Assembly: GCF_902784195.1 (NCBI RefSeq)
Contig: NZ_CACZTX010000009.1
Location: forward strand, 124,001 to 188,000
Length of the DNA: 64,000 bases
Direction of reading: 5' to 3'
DNA from: an uncultured Methanobrevibacter sp.
Lineage (GTDB): Archaea; Methanobacteriota; Methanobacteria; Methanobacteriales; Methanobacteriaceae
Each line of letters opens with the position of its first letter. The stretch's first letter is position 1. This document shows, piece after piece, positions 27,925 to 35,904 of this stretch. A model generated the notes under the pieces. It made no database searches. It was not told the DNA's origin and worked only from the letters and a program-made list of their open reading frames with translations. The position numbers and the translations under genes are program-made.

Positions 27925-28261
27925 AATAGCTGAAAATCCTTGAATTAGATTTTAAAAATTTAATTATTCTAATATTTTTTTAATAGATAATTGCATTTCA
28001 TGAAAAAACTTGAATTTTCATGAAATCAAAAATTTATCAAAATTTGAAAAATGATTAATAATTCTTAAAAATCAATTTATCCTATTTTTTACAATATTTT
28101 AAGAAAATAAACAACTAATTCTTTTTTATTTTAGATATTAATCAATTTAATAGTGATTATGATAATTATTAAGAAAAAATTATATAAAAAAATATAAAAT
28201 TTTAATAATATTTATAAGTTATAAAACACAAAAATATAGTTGAATAATTGGAGGAATATCT
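27925..28261. promoter_or_regulatory. Spacer with twin TTTCATGAAA palindromes
   Basis: The perfect palindrome TTTCATGAAA occurs at 27996-28005 and 28016-28025, exactly 20 bp apart. Together they also form an 11-bp stem-loop. The downstream gene starts at 28262 with a TATA-like TATTTATAAGTT near 28208. This could be an operator or a hemC terminator; no gene is seen in the spacer. Confidence 0.4.
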
Positions 28262-29209
28262 TTGAGAACTATAAATGTTGGAGTTATAGGTGTAGGTGCA
28301 ATGGGATATAACCATGCACGTGTATATTCGAAATTAGAAAAAGCCAATCTCGTGGCAGTGGCTGATGTAGTAAAGCCAACCTTAGATAAAGTTGTGAAAA
28401 AATATAAGACAAAAGGTTACTCTGAAATTGAAGACTTATTGAAAGACCCTGAAATTGAAGCAGTTAGTGTTTGTGTACCAACAACCTTCCACCACGAAGT
28501 CGTAATGGAAGCCATTAAACATGGAAAACACGTTTTAGTTGAAAAGCCAATCGCTTTTACTGCTGAAGAAGCAGAAGAAATGATTGCAGCTGCAAAAGAA
28601 GCAGGGGTAAAGCTTGCAACTGGTCACGTTGAAAGATTCAATCCTGCAGTGCAAAAAGCTAAGGAACTCATTGAAAATGAGGTTATCGGTGACTTGGTAA
28701 CAATTTCAGCAAAAAGAGTAGGTCCTTTCCCACCAAGAATTAAGGATGTGGGAGTAGCTATTGACCTTGCAATTCACGATTTAGATGTAATGAACTTCTT
28801 GATTGAAGCACCTGTAAAACAAGTTTATGCTACTATGAGCAGCATATTAGATCAATCTGACTTTGAAGACCATGCTGAAATCATGGTTAGCTTTGATGAA
28901 GACATTACCGGTATTTTAGAAGTAAACTGGTTAACTCCGTACAAACGTAGACAAATCGAAATCACTGGTACTGATGGAATAATTACCATTGACTACATTG
29001 ACCAAAGCATTGAAGTTTATGGTAAATTCGCACAAGACATTCAAATCAAACCAGTAGAACCATTAAGTGAAGAATTAAATTCATTCCTATGCAAAATTGA
29101 AGCTGATGAAGAACCTGAAATCACTGGTGAAGATGGGCTTAAGGCTCTTAAGATGGTTCTTGCAGCAAACAAGTCATCTAAAGAACACAGTCCAATCAAT
29201 TTTAGATAG
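28262..29209 (+). CDS. Gfo/Idh/MocA-family NAD(P)-dependent oxidoreductase
   Basis: The 315-residue protein has an N-terminal Rossmann domain, GVIGVGAMGYNHARVY, the family EKP motif in LVEKPIAFT, and a C-terminal alpha/beta domain with AIDLAIHDLDVMNFL. Enzymes of this family oxidise a sugar or sugar nucleotide; similarity of layout to UDP-GlcNAc 3-dehydrogenases (GnnA) is suggestive only. Translation starts at TTG 28262, fixed by the strong GGAGGAATATC site; no suitable ATG lies nearer. It stands between hemC and the PyrE-like gene with its own promoter. Confidence 0.85.
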   Translation: MRTINVGVIGVGAMGYNHARVYSKLEKANLVAVADVVKPTLDKVVKKYKTKGYSEIEDLLKDPEIEAVSVCVPTTFHHEVVMEAIKHGKHVLVEKPIAFTAEEAEEMIAAAKEAGVKLATGHVERFNPAVQKAKELIENEVIGDLVTISAKRVGPFPPRIKDVGVAIDLAIHDLDVMNFLIEAPVKQVYATMSSILDQSDFEDHAEIMVSFDEDITGILEVNWLTPYKRRQIEITGTDGIITIDYIDQSIEVYGKFAQDIQIKPVEPLSEELNSFLCKIEADEEPEITGEDGLKALKMVLAANKSSKEHSPINFR

Positions 29210-29332
29210 AATTTAATTTTTCAATGTTAAAAATATATTCCCATTTATTATTATAAAAATAAATAACTCAAAGATTCCTAAAATATTTAACCAAAAATAT
29301 TTAATAAAATTTATGATTAATGAGGTAAAAAA

Positions 29333-29921
29333 ATGAATCAAGATCTTATTAACAGAGCTCAGGAACTTAGAAACCATGGATTCACAACTGGTGAAATAGC
29401 TGATGAGCTTAATGTATCAATGGATACTGCACAATGGTGCACAAACAGAAGCACCTGTTGACATTGCAATTAACTGGAACAGTTTAGGTGGTAGTGCAAC
29501 TAGACTCAGATATGTTGCAGCAGCTTTAAGTGACATTGCATTGAAACATGGAGAAATCGACCTTGTTGTAGGTATTGCAACAAGTGGAGTTCCATTTGCA
29601 ACCATGATGGCTGACGTAATTGAAGAATTGACTGGAACCACAACATGCATATCTATTTTCCACCCTAAAAAACACAGAACCAATGCAGCTAACAGTGATG
29701 AAGGAGCTATAAGCAGCAACTTTGGTACTGTAGAAGGTAAAAAAATAGTTATTGTTGATGACGTAACTACCAGTGGTGACACAATTACTGATGTAATTAA
29801 AGTAGTTAAAGACCATGGTGGAAATCCAATTGTGGTAACTGTTTTAATCGATAAATCAGGACTCGAAGAAGTGGACGGAGTCCCAATCGAATCATTAATT
29901 AAAGTAAGTCAATTAAGATAA
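29333..29921 (+). pseudogene. PyrE-like HTH-phosphoribosyltransferase (GfcR family) with frameshift
   Basis: An ATG at 29333 after GAGGT encodes a helix-turn-helix, [24 protein letters not shown], then stops at 29459-29461. The phosphoribosyltransferase part ([16 protein letters not shown], then [12 protein letters not shown] and the PRPP motif [13 protein letters not shown]) lies in the +1 frame to 29921. Intact homologues join these with a short linker, so a small frame-changing deletion near 29435-29445 is likely. The catalytic part is otherwise intact and could start at ATG 29403, which follows GGTGAA by seven bases, so a separated PRTase may still be made. Confidence 0.7.
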
Positions 29922-29994
29922 TCTTAATTGCTTTATTTCTTTTTTTATTGAATGTTAATTAGTTTGATAAATTGCGAATAAATTAAGATGTCTT

Positions 29995-30387
29995 TCATTT
30001 TTTATCCTGATTCCCAATATTCAATGTAGTTCTGAACAGATGAATAATCTCATCACGTTTATTGTCTGATGGAAAATCATCTTTTTCTAAAGTAAACATA
30101 GCCAATTCATAGATGATCTTATTCATTCTTTTTCCTTCATCAGTCAAATAGTACTCAGTCACTTTAGAATTGTCCTCAAAAGTCCTTTTCCCAATCAATC
30201 CATTAGATTCCAAATCCTTTAAGCAACTTGTTAAAACCTTATTGCTCAAATCAGGCTTATCTTCTTTGAACTCTTTAAATCTATTTTTACCAAAGAACAA
30301 ATCTCTGATAATCAGAATATGCCACTTTTTGCTAAACAATTTTAAAGACTGATCTACAGGACAGATATTACCCTCTAATTTTGTCAT
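29995..30387 (-). CDS. HxlR-family winged-helix regulator
   Basis: The 130-residue protein is an HxlR-type transcription factor. It has the typical N-terminus with a conserved cysteine, GNICPVDQSLKLFSKKWHILIIRDLF, a recognition region LSNKVLTSCLKDLESNGLI, and a wing. Several relatives (YodB, HypR, QorR) sense oxidants or electrophiles through that cysteine, here Cys9. The promoter carries GTTACT-N4-AGTAAC directly upstream of its TATA box, indicating autoregulation. The same element precedes the divergent FMN-binding gene and the macrodomain/sirtuin operon. Confidence 0.93.
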   Translation of the reverse strand: MTKLEGNICPVDQSLKLFSKKWHILIIRDLFFGKNRFKEFKEDKPDLSNKVLTSCLKDLESNGLIGKRTFEDNSKVTEYYLTDEGKRMNKIIYELAMFTLEKDDFPSDNKRDEIIHLFRTTLNIGNQDKK

Positions 30388-30500
30388 AAAATACCCCTTT
30401 TAAATTAGCATTAAAATATTTTTTTAAATTCGACAATTTTTATAAAATTTCATAACTTAGTTCATATAACAATTCATTAAAACTATTTTATTAAAAATTA

Positions 30501-30604
30501 TTTATAAAATTTTAGTTACTAAAAAGTAACCAAAACCATATAAATGATTATACTCCAATTTGAAGCATTTATGTTACTTTTTGGTTACAAAACCTTTATA
30601 TTTA
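30501..30604. promoter_or_regulatory. Divergent promoters with GTTAC-type HxlR operator candidates
   Basis: The perfect inverted repeat GTTACT-AAAA-AGTAAC at 30515-30530 lies against the minus-strand TATA (TTTATAAAAT, about 30501-30510) of the HxlR gene. GTTAC at 30573 and 30584 (GTTACTTTTTGGTTAC) lies five bases before the plus-strand TATA CTTTATATTTA (about 30594-30604). On the minus strand the first site reads GTTAC-N6-GTAAC, so both have the same layout relative to their own TATA box. Confidence 0.7.
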
Positions 30605-30691
30605 CCTCTAAACAATCTATAATTAACGTTAAATCCAAAACGTTCAAAATAAATAAAAATATGAACTTATATAAATTTGCGAGATGATAAA

Positions 30692-31096
30692 ATGGAAGAA
30701 GTAATTAAATTCTTAACTGAAAACCCACAACAATATTTGGCAACTACCGGACTTGATGGAAATGCAAAAGTAAGGCCTATCCTATTCTACTTTGCAGAAA
30801 ATGACAAACCATACTTCTGTACTAGCAATCAAAAGCCTATGTACAAAGAATTGGAAGCTAACCCTAACTTTGAAATGACTGCAGCAACCCCTGAATTCCA
30901 ATGGATAAGAATTGCAGGAAAAGTTGAATTTGTAGATGATTTGGAAATCAAACAAAAGGTCATTGAAGCAAATGAACTTGTAAAAGCATTATATGAAAGT
31001 GGAGACAACCCAATCTTTGAAGTATTTACAATTAGTGAAGGTAAGGCAACAATTGCTGACTTCTCTGGAGAACCTCCAAAAGTTTATGAAATATAA
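30692..31096 (+). CDS. Pyridoxamine 5'-phosphate oxidase-like FMN-binding protein
   Basis: The 134-residue protein is a split-barrel flavin-binding protein: EEVIKFLTENPQQYLATTGLDGNAKVRPI and PYFCTSNQKPMYKELEANPNFEMT are typical of the small PNPOx-like group that binds FMN or F420. Such proteins reduce or detoxify small molecules; the substrate is unknown. The frame can be read from TTG 30677, but the ATG at 30692 fits the family start. It is divergent from the HxlR regulator and shares its operator type, so it is the likely primary target of that regulator. Confidence 0.88.
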   Translation: MEEVIKFLTENPQQYLATTGLDGNAKVRPILFYFAENDKPYFCTSNQKPMYKELEANPNFEMTAATPEFQWIRIAGKVEFVDDLEIKQKVIEANELVKALYESGDNPIFEVFTISEGKATIADFSGEPPKVYEI

Positions 31097-31106
31097 TAAG
31101 CGAATG

Positions 31107-31170
31107 CTTATTTATTTTCACTTATTTATCTACACATTATTTACTTCACTTATTTATCTTCACTTTATTT
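31107..31170 (+). terminator. U-rich terminator with 28-bp direct repeat
   Basis: TTCACTTATTTATCTNCAC occurs at 31117-31135 and 31145-31163 in a T-rich tract just after the FMN-protein gene, followed by a T-run. It probably terminates transcription; the exact repeat suggests a local duplication. Confidence 0.45.
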
Positions 31171-31216
31171 TTTTAAAACATCCAATGCTATTTTTATAAA
31201 AAACATTGACTAATCA

Positions 31217-32023
31217 TTATTTATTTCCAAAATCATCCCAGAAATGAGTTTGGAAAACACTTCTTTTACTAAGTTCCTCTAATTTTAGGAACAGTTTCCA
31301 TGGCATGGACAAGTTCATGTATTCATCTGGAATCAATCTTCTCATATGAGCTCTTGCTGCAAAGTCAAGCGGACTTAAAACAGGCACTGGATCATCACTA
31401 TCATTTTGCTCAAAAGTGAATGCACCAATAGCTTGGCATGCAGATGCCTGAGGAGTCATTATATGGGCGCTTTCAGTTCTGAATGAACCGTTCAATTGAA
31501 GAATTGCTGATAATTCCATAGTGTTTAATGTAAATACAACAGAATCTGGAACTTCTCCTTCTTCAAGAAGCTCTATTGGCTTAAAGACAACATATTCACC
31601 TTCATCATATAAAGGCCTGTTCTTGATGTTTTCATAAGCTGTATCAAAATCTGAAAAGATCCTTTCCCCTTTCTTAAACATTTCTTGAGTTGGCTTTGGC
31701 ATGAAGCTTAACCTATGAAGAAATGCTTCCTTATCCTTAGCTGATTCTGTACCTAATGATAAAAATGTAGCTTGAAATGCTCTGTCTTCATCTGTCTTGA
31801 ATCCAGTTCCCCAACCGAATCCTGCAGAAACTCCTCCGCAAGTTATGTTTTCACGACCAAAAGCAGTGACTTTTCTCTTTGCAATTGTTTGTCCAACAAG
31901 AGACATTACACAACCGCCCTTACCTGCTTTAGGAGCCAATGCATCCTCTGGCTTTAAATCAGCTTTGATTAAGACAATAGGATTAAATTGACCATTTAAT
32001 TCCTTTACAATATTGAATTCCAT
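31217..32023 (-). CDS. DUF169-family protein
   Basis: The 268-residue protein matches DUF169, a family common in methanogens and anaerobes with no assigned function. Features include IVLIKADLKPEDALAPKAGKGGC near the N-terminus and glycine/cysteine-rich segments ENITCGGVSAGFGWGTG and MTPQASACQAIGAF. Three conserved-looking cysteines suggest metal or redox chemistry, though this is inference. The frame extends to 32074, but the ATG at 32023 (MEFNIVKELNG) fits better after AAGGGTTGTTTTAAA. It is divergent from the macrodomain gene, sharing a 210-bp regulatory spacer. Confidence 0.83.
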   Translation of the reverse strand: MEFNIVKELNGQFNPIVLIKADLKPEDALAPKAGKGGCVMSLVGQTIAKRKVTAFGRENITCGGVSAGFGWGTGFKTDEDRAFQATFLSLGTESAKDKEAFLHRLSFMPKPTQEMFKKGERIFSDFDTAYENIKNRPLYDEGEYVVFKPIELLEEGEVPDSVVFTLNTMELSAILQLNGSFRTESAHIMTPQASACQAIGAFTFEQNDSDDPVPVLSPLDFAARAHMRRLIPDEYMNLSMPWKLFLKLEELSKRSVFQTHFWDDFGNK

Positions 32024-32150
32024 TTTAAAACAACCCTTAAATAGATTTATATAATTAATTCTAGATTTATGCAATGAAATATAAAGATTTTACTATTTAA
32101 AGGAAAGATGAGAATTATTAATCAAATTAAGTATTTGTATAAAAAATCAA

Positions 32151-32184
32151 GTTACTCCCCAGTTACAAAAAAGATTTAAATATA
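32151..32184 (+). promoter_or_regulatory. Promoter of the macrodomain/sirtuin operon with GTTAC direct repeat
   Basis: GTTAC at 32151-32155 and 32162-32166 (GTTACTCCCCAGTTAC) has the same 11-bp spacing as the element before the FMN-protein gene. It is followed by AAAAAAGA and the TATA box TTTAAATATA (32175-32184). Transcription should start near 32205-32210, ahead of the GAGGT ribosome site at 32225. Confidence 0.65.
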
Positions 32185-32234
32185 TGCGAACAATAATTAA
32201 TATAATAATGAAAAGAAGATTCATGAGGTTAAAG

Positions 32235-33053
32235 ATGAAAGAATTTGATAAAAACATTGAAATAAATTTTCTCATAAATGAATTGATTTCCACCAACGAA
32301 AGAATAGATAATGATATGGAAATCCCTAATGACTACGAAGAGAAAAGAAAATTGCTTAGAGCATTGATGAATATACAAACTCCAGTTCAATTAAGTGATG
32401 AATTTTATGAGATACAAGACCAAATCCTCAGTGAAGAAACAAATACTAAGGATTTGATTTCATGTATGGACATAAATCCGATTAGCCAGAATCATGATGG
32501 GATAGACTCAAAAATAGCATTGTGGCAAGGAGACATAACTTGCCTTAAGGTGGATGCAATTGTAAATGCTGCAAATGGACAAATGTTAGGTTGCTTCATT
32601 CCACTGCACAACTGCATTGACAATCAGATTCATTCAGCTGCAGGATTCCAGTTAAGAATGGACTGCTATAAAATCATGCAAGAGCAAGGACATGAAGAGG
32701 AAAACGGAAATGCAAAAATCACCTCTGCTTATAATCTCCCTTCAAAATATGTCATTCATACTGTAGGCCCTGCAATTGCCAATGGACGGGAACCTAATGA
32801 AAGGGAAATAAAGGAACTTGAAAGCTGTTATGAATCCTGTTTAGAGCTTGCAGATGAATATGGCTTAAAATCAATAGCTTTTTGTTCAATATCCACCGGA
32901 GTCTTTAACTTCCCAAAAGACCAAGCATCCAAATTAGCTATTGAAACTGTAAGGAACTATTTAAAAAATAATCCAAAAACAAGCATTGAACGGGTAATCT
33001 TCAATACATTTTCAGATGAAGCTACAGAAATCTATAGGAAAAACCTAAAATAG
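32235..33053 (+). CDS. Zinc-containing macrodomain ADP-ribosyl hydrolase
   Basis: The 272-residue protein has a helical N-terminal part (1-90) and a macrodomain (about 91-272). WQGDITCLKVDAIVNAANG is the ADP-ribose-binding start, and LGCFIPLHNCIDNQIHSAAG carries the Cys120, His125, Cys127 pattern that binds zinc in the Zn-Macro class. Later motifs STGVFNFP and the AYNLPSKYVIHTVGP strand are typical. Such enzymes remove ADP-ribose added by a partner SirTM. The start at 32235 follows GAGGTTAAAG; the upstream ATG at 32184 overlaps the TATA box and is rejected. The sirtuin gene follows 11 bp later, clearly as one operon. Confidence 0.92.
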   Translation: MKEFDKNIEINFLINELISTNERIDNDMEIPNDYEEKRKLLRALMNIQTPVQLSDEFYEIQDQILSEETNTKDLISCMDINPISQNHDGIDSKIALWQGDITCLKVDAIVNAANGQMLGCFIPLHNCIDNQIHSAAGFQLRMDCYKIMQEQGHEEENGNAKITSAYNLPSKYVIHTVGPAIANGREPNEREIKELESCYESCLELADEYGLKSIAFCSISTGVFNFPKDQASKLAIETVRNYLKNNPKTSIERVIFNTFSDEATEIYRKNLK

Positions 33054-33064
33054 GAGACAATATC

Positions 33065-33967
33065 ATGTGTGACTACAATAAAAGAGTGAAAAAATTAAAA
33101 GAATTGATTGATGATGCTGATTATATATTGATAGGTGCAGGAGCAGGATTATCAACTGCTGCAGGAGTGGAATATGCTGGGAAAAGGTTTACAGACAACT
33201 TCCCAGAATTTATTGAAAAATATGGATTCCAAGATATGTACACTTCAATGTTCTATCCATTCAAAAGCTCAGAAGAAAGATGGGCATATTTTGCAAAGCA
33301 CATTTATGTAAACAACATTGGAATGGAAGGAACTGATTTATATAAAAAACTGTTCAGCATAGTGAAAGATAAGGATTATTTCGTTATCACAACAAATACT
33401 GATGACCAATTCCTGAAATCCGGATTTGATAAGGAGAGGTTCTTTAGAACACAGGGAACATACAGCAAAATCCAATGCTCAAAAGCATGCCACAATAAAC
33501 TATATGATGACGAAGAATTAATCTTGGAAATGATGGGAAAGACTGATGAAGACTTGAAAATACCATCTGAACTTGTCCCAAAATGTCCTGTTTGTGGAGA
33601 GGAAATGGACTTGAACTTAAGAAAAGACAGCTTCTTTGTAGAGGATGATGAGTGGCATGAACAGAATCAAAATTACATTGATTTTAGAAAAAAGGCACTA
33701 AATGGAAAATTGCTCCTTTTGGAATTTGGAATAGGATTTAACACTCCAATTATAATTCGTTTCCCCTTTGATGATTTAGTGAAATCATATGACAATGTCA
33801 ATCTTGTGAGATTCAACAGAAGTCACACAGAATTAACAGTGAAGCATAATGGAAATTATTATTTGGTTCCTGAAGATGAACTTGACAAGTATGTTTCGCC
33901 AGACATTAAAGAGAGATATGTTCCTTTCAATGAGAGCATTGATGAAACATTGAATAAAATAAGATAA
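33065..33967 (+). CDS. SirTM-class sirtuin, putative protein ADP-ribosyltransferase
   Basis: The 300-residue sirtuin has the NAD loop GAGAGLSTAAGVEYAG (24-39) and TTNTDDQF (109-116), where classical sirtuins have TQNID. The catalytic His-Gly is replaced by Gln130-Gly131, as in class M sirtuins, which transfer ADP-ribose instead of deacylating. Zinc ligands are Cys138, Cys142, Cys174 and Cys177. In staphylococci and streptococci such enzymes modify a lipoylated GcvH-like protein encoded in the same operon; no GcvH-L or lipoate ligase gene is present here, so the target is unknown. GGAGACAATATC precedes the ATG. Confidence 0.9.
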   Translation: MCDYNKRVKKLKELIDDADYILIGAGAGLSTAAGVEYAGKRFTDNFPEFIEKYGFQDMYTSMFYPFKSSEERWAYFAKHIYVNNIGMEGTDLYKKLFSIVKDKDYFVITTNTDDQFLKSGFDKERFFRTQGTYSKIQCSKACHNKLYDDEELILEMMGKTDEDLKIPSELVPKCPVCGEEMDLNLRKDSFFVEDDEWHEQNQNYIDFRKKALNGKLLLLEFGIGFNTPIIIRFPFDDLVKSYDNVNLVRFNRSHTELTVKHNGNYYLVPEDELDKYVSPDIKERYVPFNESIDETLNKIR

Positions 33968-34022
33968 AATAAGAGATGAAAATTAAAATAGATAAAATAA
34001 ACTATTTTTGTATATCTGAACA

Positions 34023-35399
34023 TTATTTACTATTTGATTTTATCAATTTCTTAATATGCAAATCTGCCCAAATCATTGTGATTGTGTTTACAACAATCTC
34101 TCCAAGGATTATTCCCCACCAAGCACCATATTCTCCATAACCTAATACAATAGCTAAAAGTATTGCAAATGCAAGAGTGAAAACTGTTTCCCTTAAGATT
34201 GTCTGGAACATTGCAGTTATTCCATTCCCAGTTCCTTGGAAAACGAATGTTGATGTGCATCCATAACCCATTGTTGGGAAATAAATGACTATCACTGATA
34301 GGAATGCAATGAGCTGTGGAGCCAATCTTGTGCTTGTGCCTGTGTATGCAAACACGGATACTATCTGCGGAGCAAATAAATAAACAACTATGGCAGCTAT
34401 GAAACCAAATAGAATAGCTATTTTCATTGAATACCTATGAGCCACCAAAATCTCTTCATACTTTTTAGCACCATAATTTGCACCCACAACTGATATCAAT
34501 GCTGTAGCTATTGCAATGATAGGTGTGGTTGCAATGGTCACAACTCTCCAGCCAGTTGAATATACTGCAACAGCATCAGTTGAAGCCACAACAACAAGCA
34601 AAAGTGAGAACAATGCTGCAAATAAAGCATTGTTTATAAGTTCTAGACTTGCAGGCAAACCTACTTTCAAGATATCAATTGAAATGGATTTGCTGAATTT
34701 GTAATTGGATAAGAATGGCTTTAAGTAAGTGTTTTTCTTAATGTAGAACCAGTAAAACAAAATGACATTTACAAGCAATAGAGAAATCAATGTTGCAATA
34801 GCTGCACCTCTTACCCCTAAATTCAAGCCATAGATGAAAATCGGATCCAATATCATATTTAGAATTGAAGAAAATAGCATAGCATACATTGTCCTGCTTG
34901 CATCACCTTCCCCTCTTAAAACACCATATAATGCATTTGATAAGATAACAAGAATTGAACCAAAGGATAGGATTACCCCATAATCCATTGCATAATCAAT
35001 TGTGCTTCCTGCACCCATTCCAAGTAGAATATCCTTTAGGAAAATAAGTAACAAAATTGTTGTTATTACTGAAATGATTACTGTAATAAAAAAAGTGTGA
35101 ATGGCTCCATTATCTGCTTTTTGCTTATTTTCCTCACCGATATACTTTGATAAAGCGGATGCAGAACCGGCACCTAAACCATTACCAATTCCCATAAGTG
35201 CAATGAAAATAGGGCTTACAAAACCAACACCTGCGAGAGCATCAGCACCTAAGCCAGATACCCAAATGGCATCGATTACACTATAAAGACTTGTGATAAG
35301 CAATGAAATTATAAGCGGAATGGACATCTTCCATAAGGCCTTCTTAGGATCACCTAGTATGGCATCCACTCCTTGAGAATTTCTTATATTATCACTCAT
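34023..35399 (-). CDS. MATE-family multidrug/toxin exporter
   Basis: The 458-residue membrane protein has twelve predicted helices in two similar halves. The N-terminal half begins KKALWKMSIPLIISLLITSLYSVID, the standard MATE signature, and the repeat half begins near SKSISIDILKVGLPASLELINNALF. It should export cationic drugs or metabolites using a sodium or proton gradient. It converges on the sirtuin gene and completes the stress-related neighbourhood, but its own promoter has no GTTAC pair, so coregulation is not shown. A TGATAA-type ribosome site lies before the ATG. Confidence 0.95.
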   Translation of the reverse strand: MSDNIRNSQGVDAILGDPKKALWKMSIPLIISLLITSLYSVIDAIWVSGLGADALAGVGFVSPIFIALMGIGNGLGAGSASALSKYIGEENKQKADNGAIHTFFITVIISVITTILLLIFLKDILLGMGAGSTIDYAMDYGVILSFGSILVILSNALYGVLRGEGDASRTMYAMLFSSILNMILDPIFIYGLNLGVRGAAIATLISLLLVNVILFYWFYIKKNTYLKPFLSNYKFSKSISIDILKVGLPASLELINNALFAALFSLLLVVVASTDAVAVYSTGWRVVTIATTPIIAIATALISVVGANYGAKKYEEILVAHRYSMKIAILFGFIAAIVVYLFAPQIVSVFAYTGTSTRLAPQLIAFLSVIVIYFPTMGYGCTSTFVFQGTGNGITAMFQTILRETVFTLAFAILLAIVLGYGEYGAWWGIILGEIVVNTITMIWADLHIKKLIKSNSK

Positions 35400-35565
35400 T
35401 TTATCACAATTATTAAATAGTTTTGAATACTTAAAATTAATTCTTAAAATAGCTTAAAATTCTTTAAAACTTGAATTAATTAACTATTTTTAATTCTTTT
35501 TAGTTTAATCCCTATAACTATATATTAATCAAAATTTATATAAGTAACTATCAAGATGTGGTAAA

Positions 35566-35904
35566 ATGGATGAAAAGAATTATGTAATATTTAAAAAACA
35601 GTACGGAAACATTAAACACCCAAGAGTAAAGGAATTATCCATCAATTTAAATGGCGTGAAAATATATGAAAAAGAACAATCCATGATAATCAATATCATA
35701 GTTCCTGTTGAAGATTCAACAAAGACAGTGCAATACTTTGAGGAATTTAACTTGGGAGAAGACATTCAGTTCAATATTGCTGGCACTGGAGACTTTGAAT
35801 GTACCTTTAGAGGAATCTCTCCAGTGATTGATAAAAATAGTTATTCATCATTTTCAATTACAGTTCAAGAAAAGAATCCGAGACCTGATGAACTTCAAGA
35901 ATAA
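35566..35904 (+). CDS. Hypothetical protein, beta-rich, 112 residues
   Basis: I do not recognise this protein. It starts at an ATG after GTGGTAAA and has alternating hydrophobic segments (SMIINIIVPVED, FSITVQEK) that suggest a small beta sandwich, with acidic ends and no signal peptide or membrane helix. Codon use resembles its neighbours, so it looks like a real gene. A TATA-like AATTTATATAAG lies at about 35530-35541, making a short leader. A stem-loop at 36040-36072 may end its transcript. Confidence 0.7.
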   Translation: MDEKNYVIFKKQYGNIKHPRVKELSINLNGVKIYEKEQSMIINIIVPVEDSTKTVQYFEEFNLGEDIQFNIAGTGDFECTFRGISPVIDKNSYSSFSITVQEKNPRPDELQE

